Source of the DNA: Pontibacillus marinus BH030004 = DSM 16465
GTDB taxonomy: Bacteria > Bacillota > Bacilli > Bacillales > BH030062
Reading direction: 5' to 3'
Length of the DNA: 64,000 nucleotides
Assembly: GCF_000425225.1 (NCBI RefSeq)
Contig: NZ_AULJ01000013.1
Location: 107,707 to 171,706, forward strand
In this document: positions 17,581-25,593 of the stretch, in pieces
Numbering within the stretch: position 1 is the first letter of the stretch
How the letters are laid out: each line of letters starts with the position of its first letter
Notes under the pieces: generated by a model
What the model was told of the DNA's origin: nothing
The model's input: the letters and a program-made list of their open reading frames with translations, nothing else
The model's database searches: none
Position numbers and translations under genes: made by a program

Positions 17581-18675
17581 TTACCGAGCAATCCATTTTT
17601 GTATTTTGTCTATCAAATCATCCCGTATTTCATTCACAATTGAAAAATCAACTGCACCAATGTAATAAGATTCCAGCTCATCTCTTAAGGATTTAACTTC
17701 AGATAAGTAAGAGATCGCTTCTTTCATTTTATTTTTGTATGCTTTTGTTGTTCTCTCTATTTCTTTTGCATACGTTTCATCTGTACCAGGTTTTATGCAC
17801 CGCCCATACATATCCACGATCTCATCCTTATCCCGGTCAGGAAAGTACTCATGAGGGGCAGTTGAATCAAATATAGCTATACTCTGTTCACGAATAATCA
17901 ACATATCCAAACTATTAGGATCAAATCCACAATGATAGACCTCAACATCAAAACCCTTGCTTTCCCCTGCAGCAGCTATCTTCTTAAGCATTGTCGATTT
18001 TCCGGATCCTGCTCGACCTTTGATGAAAAAGCGTTTGTCTATGTCTTCTGTAAGGTTCTGTATAAAATCCTCGGCACCATTTGGCGTTGCAGCACCAAGA
18101 AAGCGATGACGTATGGTAGGTTCTTTCTCCAATTGTTTTTGACCGAAAATGCGTCCTGTCAGCTCTTCTGTTAGTTCATTTGCTTTTGTGAAATCCATGT
18201 TTGAAATATAGACATCTTCTATTTCATCATGTGCACGAAGAGAAGCAGCAAAAGTATCATATGCTGTTTCATACGTATCAGAAATTTTCTTATTCAGGGC
18301 TAAAATATCTTCTTTGTGTAAAGAGAGCTTTTCAGAATCCCAGGCAACTCCTAGATTTATATATTCTTCAATAACTCCAGGTGCCTTTGGTTCAATAACA
18401 TGTGGTGCTGTCCCATCTACTATACCTATTTTATAATCAGTTAGTATCACTCCATCAATGGATCCGTTATCTGAAGCACAATGTAGATATTCAATATTCA
18501 TGTTTTGATCTGTAAACGTTTCTCCAACCGATTTCATTAATGTCGATTTCCCTGTGCCTGGACCACCTTTAAGTATATACAACTTTTCTAAACCTTTTAG
18601 AGCGGAGTCAAAAAGACTATAGAACCCTTTAGCTGTATTACCACCTGCATAATAGTTGCGTATTCTCCCGGTCAT
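17581..18675 (-). CDS. Duplicated P-loop ATPase of unknown role (PRK06851-like)
   Basis: 364 aa made of two similar halves. The first has Walker A GGPGTGKSTLMKSVG near residue 38 with HCASDNGSIDGV; the second has GRAGSGKSTMLKKI with HCGFDPNSLDML. Each half then has a matching DGTAPH or DSTAPH segment. This fits a conserved Bacillota protein family of unknown function (PRK06851, from memory). The internal duplication suggests two nucleotide sites in one chain. Start ATG 18675 has AAGGGTGATAGG upstream. It stands alone, between the Crp regulator and a structured repeat. No function is proposed. Confidence 0.75.
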   Translation of the reverse strand: MTGRIRNYYAGGNTAKGFYSLFDSALKGLEKLYILKGGPGTGKSTLMKSVGETFTDQNMNIEYLHCASDNGSIDGVILTDYKIGIVDGTAPHVIEPKAPGVIEEYINLGVAWDSEKLSLHKEDILALNKKISDTYETAYDTFAASLRAHDEIEDVYISNMDFTKANELTEELTGRIFGQKQLEKEPTIRHRFLGAATPNGAEDFIQNLTEDIDKRFFIKGRAGSGKSTMLKKIAAAGESKGFDVEVYHCGFDPNSLDMLIIREQSIAIFDSTAPHEYFPDRDKDEIVDMYGRCIKPGTDETYAKEIERTTKAYKNKMKEAISYLSEVKSLRDELESYYIGAVDFSIVNEIRDDLIDKIQKWIAR

Positions 18676-18744
18676 CCTATCACCCTTTCATTTCGTTACA
18701 AATATTATATGTAAAGAATAAAAAAGGGTGTTCGCCTATTGAAC

Positions 18745-19075
18745 AAAAGCGTAAGCGCCCGGTTAGCAACGTATATGCTGGACTGAGCTGCAGTAAGATT
18801 AACTAAACTTGCTGATTGGCAAGCCGGTAGGCGCAGACAGAAGCTTAGTTGCCGTGGTACTTTAACCTAGAAATTTTCCCCACGTCGAATCTCTTCGGTG
18901 GTAAAATTTCATATCACCAAACGTGTAAAGGAAACACGAAGAGCAAAGCGATTCGATGTTGACTTATCTTACGGAGAAAGAATGATCGACTAAAACCGTC
19001 ACGTCCTGTGACAACGTCGACCTGACCCACGTCGTGTGGGCCCAAGCATACTAGTTGCTGGGCGCTGGAGCTGGA
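18745..19075 (+). repeat. Structured dispersed element, copy 1 (331 bp, non-coding)
   Basis: GC-richer than its surroundings and without a plausible gene. The ends pair: AGCGCCC (18754-18760) with GGGCGCT (19060-19066), AGCAAC (18765-18770) with GTTGCT (19054-19059), and TATGCT (18774-18779) with AGCATA (19045-19050). Inside are GTAAGAT/ATCTTAC (18793-18799/18966-18972), ACGTCGAATC plus TCTTCG (18882-18897) with CGAAGA and GATTCGATGT (18937-18942, 18950-18959), and hairpins CTTGC/GCAAG, GTCAC/GTGAC and CCCAC/GTGGG. GAAATTTT (18870-18877) can pair with AAAATTTC (18903-18910), crossing the preceding helix. The second copy keeps these helices with changed bases. The remainder of the 18676-19180 gap holds nothing I recognise. 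Confidence 0.88.
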
Positions 19076-19180
19076 TGTGGCCACGCTCTTATTAATGAGT
19101 TATACACAAGCCTCCAATTTTATAATTGCCTATACAAAAAAGAAGCACGTATTTTAAACGTACTCCTTAATTTGAACGTT

Positions 19181-20173
19181 TTAAGATATAGTAAACCCAA
19201 TCTTTCCGAAGTTCTTAGAGTCGCGAATATACCTAAATGCTTCTTCATAATCGGACATAGGGAACATTTTATCAATTTCAGGCTTAATCTTGTTTTCCTC
19301 AACAAAGTGCAGCATGTCTTGTAATTCTTCTCGACTCCCCATTGTTGATCCTAATAAATTATATTGGCCATAGAAGAACTTCCGTATATCGATCTCTACT
19401 TGATCATCAGTGGTGGCACCAAACGTTACAATTGTTCCTCCTCTTCGTATAATACCTAGTGATTTATCAAACGTAGCTTGTCCAATACTCTCTACAAGGA
19501 CATCAATTGACTCACCTGCAAGCTCTTTATTCCAGTCCGACTCTGTATCAATAGCTAAATCTGCACCTAACTGTAAAGCTTCTTGTTGTTTTTCTTTACT
19601 ACGAGAAGAGACGATCACTCGAGAGCCTATTGCTTTGGCAAACTTTAAAGCAAAGGTTAACACGCCACTTCCTATACCAGGCAACATCACTGTATCCTCT
19701 TTTGTAATTCTGGCACGAGAGAATAAGACACGATAGGCAGTAAGAGCAGCTAGTGGAAGTACAGCAGCTTCTTCCCATGAGAGAAATTGTGGCTTTGGCT
19801 CGATGTAATCTTCAGATGAAACATAGTACTCTGCAAATGTACCATGACCAGGTAATCCCACAATTTCAAACCCTTGAGGAGGTGCATCGCTTTTTTCTTT
19901 CCAACCTAATCCTGGATTGATAACCACTTCGTCTCCGGCTTTAAAGCGAGTTACGTCACTTCCGACTTCTTCTACAATTCCTGCTCCATCTGAGCCTAAG
20001 ATCAAATCAGGATCATCTGTTTTATGTCTTGATGTAACAGCAAGATCACGTCGATTCATTCCTGCAGCTTTTAATTTAACCTTTACATCATTTGACTGCA
20101 CAACAGGTTCATCGATTTCTCCAAAACGCAATCCGTCTAACCCAACTTTTCCTTTATGTATAATTGCTTTCAT
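19181..20173 (-). CDS. MDR-family zinc-type alcohol dehydrogenase / quinone oxidoreductase
   Basis: 330 aa, medium-chain dehydrogenase/reductase fold. An N-terminal GroES-like domain (AAGMNRRDLAVTSR, LGSDGAGIVEEVG, FKAGDEVVINPG) precedes a Rossmann domain (LPGIGSGVLTFALKFAKAIG, VSSRSKEKQQEALQLGAD). The structural four-Cys zinc loop is missing, and Asp replaces the usual His in the GSDGAG motif, so it is more like NADPH quinone oxidoreductases than zinc alcohol dehydrogenases. The substrate is unknown. ATG 20173 with AAGGAG. Single gene. A weak hairpin (ACGT..ACGT) followed by T on the minus strand at about 19134-19170 may terminate it. Confidence 0.82.
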   Translation of the reverse strand: MKAIIHKGKVGLDGLRFGEIDEPVVQSNDVKVKLKAAGMNRRDLAVTSRHKTDDPDLILGSDGAGIVEEVGSDVTRFKAGDEVVINPGLGWKEKSDAPPQGFEIVGLPGHGTFAEYYVSSEDYIEPKPQFLSWEEAAVLPLAALTAYRVLFSRARITKEDTVMLPGIGSGVLTFALKFAKAIGSRVIVSSRSKEKQQEALQLGADLAIDTESDWNKELAGESIDVLVESIGQATFDKSLGIIRRGGTIVTFGATTDDQVEIDIRKFFYGQYNLLGSTMGSREELQDMLHFVEENKIKPEIDKMFPMSDYEEAFRYIRDSKNFGKIGFTIS

Positions 20174-20237
20174 TCAAACATCTCCTTACACCTACTAGTG
20201 TTATCGTTTATTGTAACAAGGAATAGTCCCTAACCAA

Positions 20238-20272
20238 ACAAAAAACGCTCACAGTGAATGAGCGTTTACCAA
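20238..20272 (-). terminator. Terminator of the small membrane protein gene
   Basis: AACGCTCA cagtgaa TGAGCGTT, followed on the minus strand by a T tract. Confidence 0.8.
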
Positions 20273-20276
20273 TAAC

Positions 20277-20474
20277 TTATTTTAATATATCAAATATACT
20301 CAAAATCGATACACCAAAAGCGGCTGAAATACCTCCAGCACTAAAAGTAAGAAAGAAGAAGAGCCAACTCATGTTTTCTTTCTTTTTCATATATATAGCA
20401 TAGATAAGTGAAAACAATATACCAATAAGCATGGCACCAGAAGTGGTATAAGGTAATAAAAGGTCCAGATTCAT
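20277..20474 (-). CDS. Small two-helix membrane protein, unknown
   Basis: 65 aa. Two hydrophobic helices (about residues 9-26 and 37-60) are separated by the basic loop YMKKKENM, giving a hairpin topology with the loop inside. ATG 20474 follows AAGGAG at an 8-base distance; the in-frame start 21 bases upstream contains that SD. It has its own terminator and no clear partner. I do not recognise the family. Confidence 0.65.
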   Translation of the reverse strand: MNLDLLLPYTTSGAMLIGILFSLIYAIYMKKKENMSWLFFFLTFSAGGISAAFGVSILSIFDILK

Positions 20475-20558
20475 AGCACGTACTCCTTTAAGCATTGATC
20501 TAGACCGATTGTAACATATTTCCCCTTTGTATTATGTGAAAACTTTACGATATCTCGT

Positions 20559-21002
20559 TTAACGTTTTCGAGTTAAAAAATATAAAAACCAGACTGCATG
20601 ATTTTGTTCATCTGCAGCTGCTCGTCGAAATGCTGCTTGGATATAGGACTCTGTTGCTTGATCTGCAATATCCAGATAAAAATCTGTTGTTTTCTGTTCA
20701 TCCTTAAAGGCTACGTCGATTCCCCTCCGATATGATTTTGGACACTCTTCAATCTGCTTAGGAGTGGGTTGGCGACCAGTTAAATTCATATAAATTTGCG
20801 TGAATTGACGATAATGATTTCTTTCATCTTTACGAATTTCCCTTATTTGTTCTTTTTCTTCTTTAGAATCTGCCTGATCAATCAAAACCTTATAACATTG
20901 AATTGCGCTATATTCTCCATTTATAGCCTGTTCAATGTCTCGGATTAATTGCTGATTTTGACGATCCATTGATTGATAATAGTATGGATAATACACCCTC
21001 AT
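20559..21002 (-). CDS. Ferritin-like di-iron protein
   Basis: 147 aa, helical. It starts with a Tyr-rich tail (YYPYYYQS), then helices carrying GEYSAIQCY, DERNHYRQF, DEQKTTDFY and DEQNHAVWF. The Glu residues and two ExxH-type motifs are arranged as in ferritin-like or rubrerythrin di-iron bundles. The role is probably iron or peroxide handling, inferred from the fold only. ATG 21002 is very close to GGAGGG; GTG 20996, six bases after that motif, is an alternative start. Single gene. Confidence 0.72.
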   Translation of the reverse strand: MRVYYPYYYQSMDRQNQQLIRDIEQAINGEYSAIQCYKVLIDQADSKEEKEQIREIRKDERNHYRQFTQIYMNLTGRQPTPKQIEECPKSYRRGIDVAFKDEQKTTDFYLDIADQATESYIQAAFRRAAADEQNHAVWFLYFLTRKR

Positions 21003-21127
21003 CCCTCCACCTCATGCTGTTATTACATTATATGGCGATACTACGATTTTATGTTTTCCCTTAGATTGACGAGTTCTTCTGTGTTAACTATACTTAAAGA
21101 ATTGAATAGATAGATAAGGGTGAGAAT

Positions 21128-22198
21128 ATGGAGTTTCGAATGAATTACGCTTCCTTTTACGTGATCCAAGTAGATGGAAAAGGTGACGATCTACAAAAAC
21201 AATATAAACACTTTCAAACGATGGATTATGAAGAATACAGTGATAGTGCCCTGAAGGATTTCTTAGATGGGGAACTAAAGAAGATTGTAAACCGCAAAGT
21301 GGAACGTCATCCAAGGTCTGAACAGGTACCCACTAAACTTGGACATTTCATTGTTGAACCTGGACACGAATTGGACTCTAACCCGAATTATAATGTCTTC
21401 CGTCGAGCACAAGTTGCACAATCCAAAGAAGAATTTTATCAGGTTTCTGAAATGTTTGTTGATGCTTATGTGGATGCGAGTGCCATAAGAGGCGGAGCAT
21501 TTCTTGTGATTTCAGCTACATTAGAGAAATATTTTGACGAACCCTTTATTTTCTTGTTGAAATGTGACTTTGAACCAAAAGTTGCCTCTATTTCAGACGA
21601 ATCTACCTTGATCCGTTCTGTAGAAATGGCTATAACGACTAAGAATATGAAATCCATTCAATATCCGTATATGCCTGAAAAAGGGATGCTTGAGCCAAAT
21701 GAGTTAAAAATCCATCAGGCTTCACATGCCCGTTACTTTGAGGATTTCTTAAAGTTCGTCGCATATGGAGAGTCCATGCCTGAAATTCAGAAAACTCAAG
21801 TGAAAAGTATGGTACAAGAACATGTTCAGGAAACCTTTGAGGAAGATAGTGAAGAATTAAAACAATTTGAAGAAGACCTTGAAATATGGGAAGCAAGTGA
21901 AAAACGAGAATTAAAAGAACGTCTCACTACAGAACAAGTAGTTGAAGCAACAAGTCAAATGGTTGAAGAGAATCCTGAGATCGAATTGAATATGAAAATT
22001 GGGGAAACGACCGTAAAAGGAAAACTGGCTGATTATGGTGAGGATATCCATTTAGCTAAAGTCAATGGTCGTTACGTGCTTTTAATTGAATCTGACTTTA
22101 TTCAATTTGATAAAGGCGTTTCTCCAATTGAGTTTCAAAAGCCGAATGAATTACAAGACATCATGAACCACATTATGAACAAGGAGCGTTCGTATTGA
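21128..22198 (+). CDS. DUF3900 family protein
   Basis: 356 aa, soluble. The N-terminus reads FRMNYASFYVIQVDGKG, and the central part has KVERHPRSEQVPTKLGHF, EPGHELDSNPNYN and KCDFEPKVASISDE, which I recognise as the Bacillaceae DUF3900 family. An acidic helical region (QETFEEDSEELKQFEEDLE) follows, then a small C-terminal domain. Function is unknown. ATG 21128 has a weak SD (AAGGGTGAG). It overlaps the VOC gene by 4 bp, so the two are co-translated. Confidence 0.75.
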   Translation: MEFRMNYASFYVIQVDGKGDDLQKQYKHFQTMDYEEYSDSALKDFLDGELKKIVNRKVERHPRSEQVPTKLGHFIVEPGHELDSNPNYNVFRRAQVAQSKEEFYQVSEMFVDAYVDASAIRGGAFLVISATLEKYFDEPFIFLLKCDFEPKVASISDESTLIRSVEMAITTKNMKSIQYPYMPEKGMLEPNELKIHQASHARYFEDFLKFVAYGESMPEIQKTQVKSMVQEHVQETFEEDSEELKQFEEDLEIWEASEKRELKERLTTEQVVEATSQMVEENPEIELNMKIGETTVKGKLADYGEDIHLAKVNGRYVLLIESDFIQFDKGVSPIEFQKPNELQDIMNHIMNKERSY

Positions 22199-22623
22199 AG
22201 CAATTAGCACATAAACAATTTGACCATATGGGGATCGCTGTCCGCCAAATGGAAGAAGCGGTATCATTTTATACAAACATACTAGGTGGCGTAATTGTAG
22301 ATGAATATACAAGTGAAGCACCAGGTGTTGAGACCCATATAACGATTATAGATATTGATGGTTCTAGAGTTGAATTGCTAAGACCAACTAGCAAAACATC
22401 CCCAATCCACCGCTTCATTCAGCAAAAAGGAAAAGGTGTTCATCATATTGCCTATAAAGTTCCTGAACTAGATGAAGCGATCTCAGAACTTAAAGGACAA
22501 GGGATTCGTTTCCTTGAAGATACACGGAGAACAAATATCCATGGTCGCAGATTAATTTATATAAACCCTGCTGATACTGAGGGCACAATTATTGAGTTAT
22601 GTGATTACCCTGATCAAAAATAA
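22195..22623 (+). CDS. VOC-family protein, methylmalonyl-CoA epimerase-like
   Basis: 142 aa with two vicinal-oxygen-chelate repeats. Candidate metal ligands are the His in FDHMGIAV, Glu in SRVELLRP, His in GVHHIAYKV and Glu in GTIIELCDYP. The pattern is that of methylmalonyl-CoA epimerase, but no mutase genes are nearby, so this is only a family-level call. TTG 22195 overlaps the DUF3900 stop and has AAGGAG eight bases upstream. Confidence 0.72.
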   Translation: MKQLAHKQFDHMGIAVRQMEEAVSFYTNILGGVIVDEYTSEAPGVETHITIIDIDGSRVELLRPTSKTSPIHRFIQQKGKGVHHIAYKVPELDEAISELKGQGIRFLEDTRRTNIHGRRLIYINPADTEGTIIELCDYPDQK

Positions 22624-22645
22624 GTATAAACATGCTTAGTAAATT

Positions 22646-22688
22646 AAGAAGCCTAACCCAAATTTTAACCGGACTAGGCTTCTTTTTA
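22646..22688. terminator. Bidirectional terminator between VOC and LLM genes
   Basis: AAGAAGCCTA pairs with TAGGCTTCTT around a 19-nt loop, followed by T on the plus strand; the opposite strand also ends in a T-rich tract. Confidence 0.75.
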
Positions 22689-22696
22689 TTGGTAAC

Positions 22697-23692
22697 TCAT
22701 AAATTTGCAATATTAGCTAGCAATTCATAAGACCTTTTCTTCGCTTCAAAATCATATATGTTCGTAATAATGAGAAACTCATCTGTCTGATACTGCTCAC
22801 TTAAGGATTTTAGTTCTTCATAAACATCTTCAGGTGTGCCGATAATGGCTCGTCGTCTGTTGTTCTTCACTTTCTCAAACTCTCGTGATGAAAATGTATA
22901 CTCCTTTACTTCTTCAATTGAAGGAACACGTGTATCAATAGCCTTCTCAACTTGTAAAAGCCACTTGTCCTGACTTAAAGCTAATGTTTCCGCTTCTTCT
23001 TTCGTTTCGGCACATACAACAAATACACAGGCATTAATCGCTGGTTCCCTTCGTGCTTCCGAAGGCTTAAAATGGTTCAAATAAGTCTGTATAGATTCTT
23101 CAGCTTGATCTGGATTAATGAAATGGCCAAATGTGAATCCAGTCCCGTTTATAGCAGCATGTTTGGCCCCTCTCTCTGTTATGCCTAGAATCCAAGTGTC
23201 TGGATTACTCTTTGTTCGAGGTGTTGCAAGAACCCCTTTATATGCATGGTCCTCTGGAAGTGTATCGTATAAATACCCATGTATTTCTTTTACTTGTCTT
23301 GAAAAAGCACTTAATGTCTTTGAAAGACCATCTGTAAGGGCTAGTCGGGTTTGTTGAGATCCCCCCGGTGAACGACCAAGCCCAAGATCGATTCTTCCTG
23401 GAAAAAAGGCTTCTAGCATTTTAAAAGTTTCCGCTACTTTTAATGGGCTATATTGTGGTAATAGTACTCCACCTGATCCGACTCTAATTTGCCTGGTTTC
23501 AGCAGCAATACGAGAAATTAATACCTCGGGTGACGAACTAGCAAGTCCGTTTGTATTATGATGCTCAGCTACCCAATAACGATGGTATCCAAGTTGTTCA
23601 GTAAAACGAGCTAATTCTAAGGTTTGATGTAAAGCTTCTTCTGCTGTTTGTCCTTTTGAAATGGGAGATTGATCTAATACACTTAACTTCAT
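22697..23692 (-). CDS. LLM-class flavin-dependent oxidoreductase
   Basis: 331 aa bacterial-luciferase-like TIM barrel. It begins LSVLDQSPISKGQTAEEAL, then GYHRYWVAEHHNTNGLASSSPEVLI, RVGSGGVLLPQYSPLKVAE and GRIDLGLGRSPGG, all typical of the family subgroup annotated as a putative monooxygenase. It would use FMNH2 from a separate reductase. The substrate is unknown. Start ATG 23692 with AAAGGAG. It stands alone, divergent from the MFS gene. Confidence 0.83.
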   Translation of the reverse strand: MKLSVLDQSPISKGQTAEEALHQTLELARFTEQLGYHRYWVAEHHNTNGLASSSPEVLISRIAAETRQIRVGSGGVLLPQYSPLKVAETFKMLEAFFPGRIDLGLGRSPGGSQQTRLALTDGLSKTLSAFSRQVKEIHGYLYDTLPEDHAYKGVLATPRTKSNPDTWILGITERGAKHAAINGTGFTFGHFINPDQAEESIQTYLNHFKPSEARREPAINACVFVVCAETKEEAETLALSQDKWLLQVEKAIDTRVPSIEEVKEYTFSSREFEKVKNNRRRAIIGTPEDVYEELKSLSEQYQTDEFLIITNIYDFEAKKRSYELLANIANL

Positions 23693-23872
23693 AATAGCTT
23701 CTCCTTTAATGTGAACTGCCTCTATATACTACATGAAGAATTGGACTTAATTCCAATATCATGTTCATTTCATGCATAACCCCCATTGCTTTGTGAACAT
23801 TAATTATTTGAATTAACCTCCCAAAATTGTTACTTTTATATACACATACCCGTATAGGAAGGTAAGGTAATC

Positions 23873-25105
23873 ATGTTACAACAAACAGGAATCAAACGTA
23901 ATCTAACCTCTTTTATATTGTTAGTGCTTACAAATTTATTTGTTGGCTCTATGGTTGGACTAGAACGGACGGTCCTTCCTATTATAGGCGAAGATGAATT
24001 TGGCTTAACATCCACCTCTGCCACGCTCTCTTTTATTATCACATTTGGCTTTTCAAAAGCATTAATGAACTTTTTTGCAGGGAGTCTTGCTGATCGTTTT
24101 GGTAGAAAGAACGTTTTGATTGCAGGATGGATTGTAGGAGCATTTGTTCCATTATTAATTATTACGGCACCTGCTTGGTGGGTCATTATATTTTCTAACG
24201 TTCTTCTTGGTATTAACCAGGGATTAACATGGTCTATGACCGTAAATATGAAGATCGATTTATCCTCCTCCCATCAAAGAGGACTAGCAGTTGGACTAAA
24301 TGAATTTGCTGGATATATAGGGGTTGCCCTTTTTGCATTCATAACAGGTTACTTAGCTTCCATGTATTCACCAAGACCCGAGCCATTTTTAATAGGCTTC
24401 GGCATAGTCTTAGTCGGACTTATTCTTTCTTTTATGGTTCCAGATACATCCTCATTAGTGAGCAAGAATACATCAAATGACAAACAAGAGACTGAGCCCT
24501 TCAAGAAGGTGTTCTTAAAAACGTCTTTTAAAAACCGTCACTTATCAAGTGTTAGTTTCGCAGGTTTAACAACAAACCTTAAGGATGGTATGGCTTGGGG
24601 ACTATTTCCCTTATTTTTCATAAACACTGGATTGTCAGCAGGACAGATTAGTCTTATTATTGCAATCTATCCAGCAACTTGGGGAATATTTCAGCTCATT
24701 ACAGGTCCATTAAGTGATCGAATAGGAAGAAAAATCCTCATTACTTCCGGCATGTTCATTCAAGCGATAGCACTTATAGGAATTACTTTCGGAAGCGGAT
24801 TTGGCTTTTGGCTAATAGCTTCTATCATCTTAGGACTTGGAACAGCAATGGTATATCCAACTCTTATTGCTTCTATTAGTGATGTTGCACCAACTAAGAC
24901 AAGAGCAACTTCACTTGGGATCTATCGTTTTTGGCGAGATAGCGGTTATGCAATAGGTGCACTATTAGCTGGTAGTATTGCTGACCTTTTAAGTGTACAA
25001 TGGAGCATAGGAATAACAGCCTTATTTCCTTTATTGGCATCAATTTACACATTAGTTTCACTAAGAGATGAAAAAAATAAAGGAACTATAGAAGGAGAAA
25101 GATAA
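23873..25105 (+). CDS. MFS transporter
   Basis: 410 aa with about 12 membrane helices in two halves. The loop-2 motif is visible in each half (GSLADRFGRKNVLIAG and GPLSDRIGRKILITSG). Similar proteins are drug or small-molecule exporters, but the substrate cannot be read from sequence. Start ATG 23873 after AAGGTAAGG. The stop directly abuts the next start, so it forms an operon with the YqxD-like gene. Confidence 0.82.
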   Translation: MLQQTGIKRNLTSFILLVLTNLFVGSMVGLERTVLPIIGEDEFGLTSTSATLSFIITFGFSKALMNFFAGSLADRFGRKNVLIAGWIVGAFVPLLIITAPAWWVIIFSNVLLGINQGLTWSMTVNMKIDLSSSHQRGLAVGLNEFAGYIGVALFAFITGYLASMYSPRPEPFLIGFGIVLVGLILSFMVPDTSSLVSKNTSNDKQETEPFKKVFLKTSFKNRHLSSVSFAGLTTNLKDGMAWGLFPLFFINTGLSAGQISLIIAIYPATWGIFQLITGPLSDRIGRKILITSGMFIQAIALIGITFGSGFGFWLIASIILGLGTAMVYPTLIASISDVAPTKTRATSLGIYRFWRDSGYAIGALLAGSIADLLSVQWSIGITALFPLLASIYTLVSLRDEKNKGTIEGER

Positions 25106-25549
25106 ATGAAGGTTTATGTTGATGCTGATGCATGTCCCGTAAAAGATATCATTATAGAAGAAGCACAAAAAGCAGACGTACCTGTCGTTCTTGTGAAGAG
25201 TTTTTCGCATTTTTCTCTTGAACCTGATCCAACAGGTGTAGAAACGGTTCATGTAGACACAGGTGCCGATGCTGCTGACTATCGTATCATGAAGCTTGCT
25301 AAAAAAGGAGATCTGATCGTAACGCAAGATTATGGTCTCGCAGCACTTGGTTTAGGTAAAGGCTGCAAAGTACTTCATCATAAAGGGTTCATCTTTTCGC
25401 AATCGAATATTGATCAACTTCTTCAAACACGTCATGAAAGTGCTAAAGCAAGAAGAGCCGGAGAAAAAACAAAAGGTCCTAAACCCTTTACCTCAGAAGA
25501 CCGAGAACAGTTTTTAAAAGTCTTTCGTGAGGTATTAGACGAGAACTAA
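25106..25549 (+). CDS. UPF0178 / YqxD-YaiI family protein (DUF188)
   Basis: 147 aa. The family signature [16 protein letters not shown] opens the protein, and [30 protein letters not shown] follows. The Asp pattern is PIN-nuclease-like, but no activity is established. The SD (GAAGGAG) lies in the last MFS codons. A strong terminator follows. Confidence 0.9.
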   Translation: MKVYVDADACPVKDIIIEEAQKADVPVVLVKSFSHFSLEPDPTGVETVHVDTGADAADYRIMKLAKKGDLIVTQDYGLAALGLGKGCKVLHHKGFIFSQSNIDQLLQTRHESAKARRAGEKTKGPKPFTSEDREQFLKVFREVLDEN

Positions 25550-25586
25550 AAATGCTTCGAGCCATTTAAGCTCGAAGCATTTTTTA
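25550..25586. terminator. Terminator between convergent genes
   Basis: AATGCTTCGAGC catttaa GCTCGAAGCATT followed by TTTTT; usable by both the plus-strand operon and the SLH gene. Confidence 0.88.
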
Positions 25587-25593
25587 TTGCTTT

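Noticed and set aside
18745-19075. Insertion sequence or group II intron
   Set aside because: No transposase, reverse transcriptase or intron domain V sequence was seen, and both copies are complete at about 330 bp with paired ends.
18745-19324. Reading the structured repeat and the adjacent region as a protein gene (an open frame exists at 19055-19324)
   Set aside because: The frame overlaps the MDR gene, lacks a Shine-Dalgarno site, and the repeat copies differ by indels and covarying pairs, not by codon-type changes.
22195-22623. Definite methylmalonyl-CoA epimerase
   Set aside because: Family-level match only; no mutase or propionate genes nearby.
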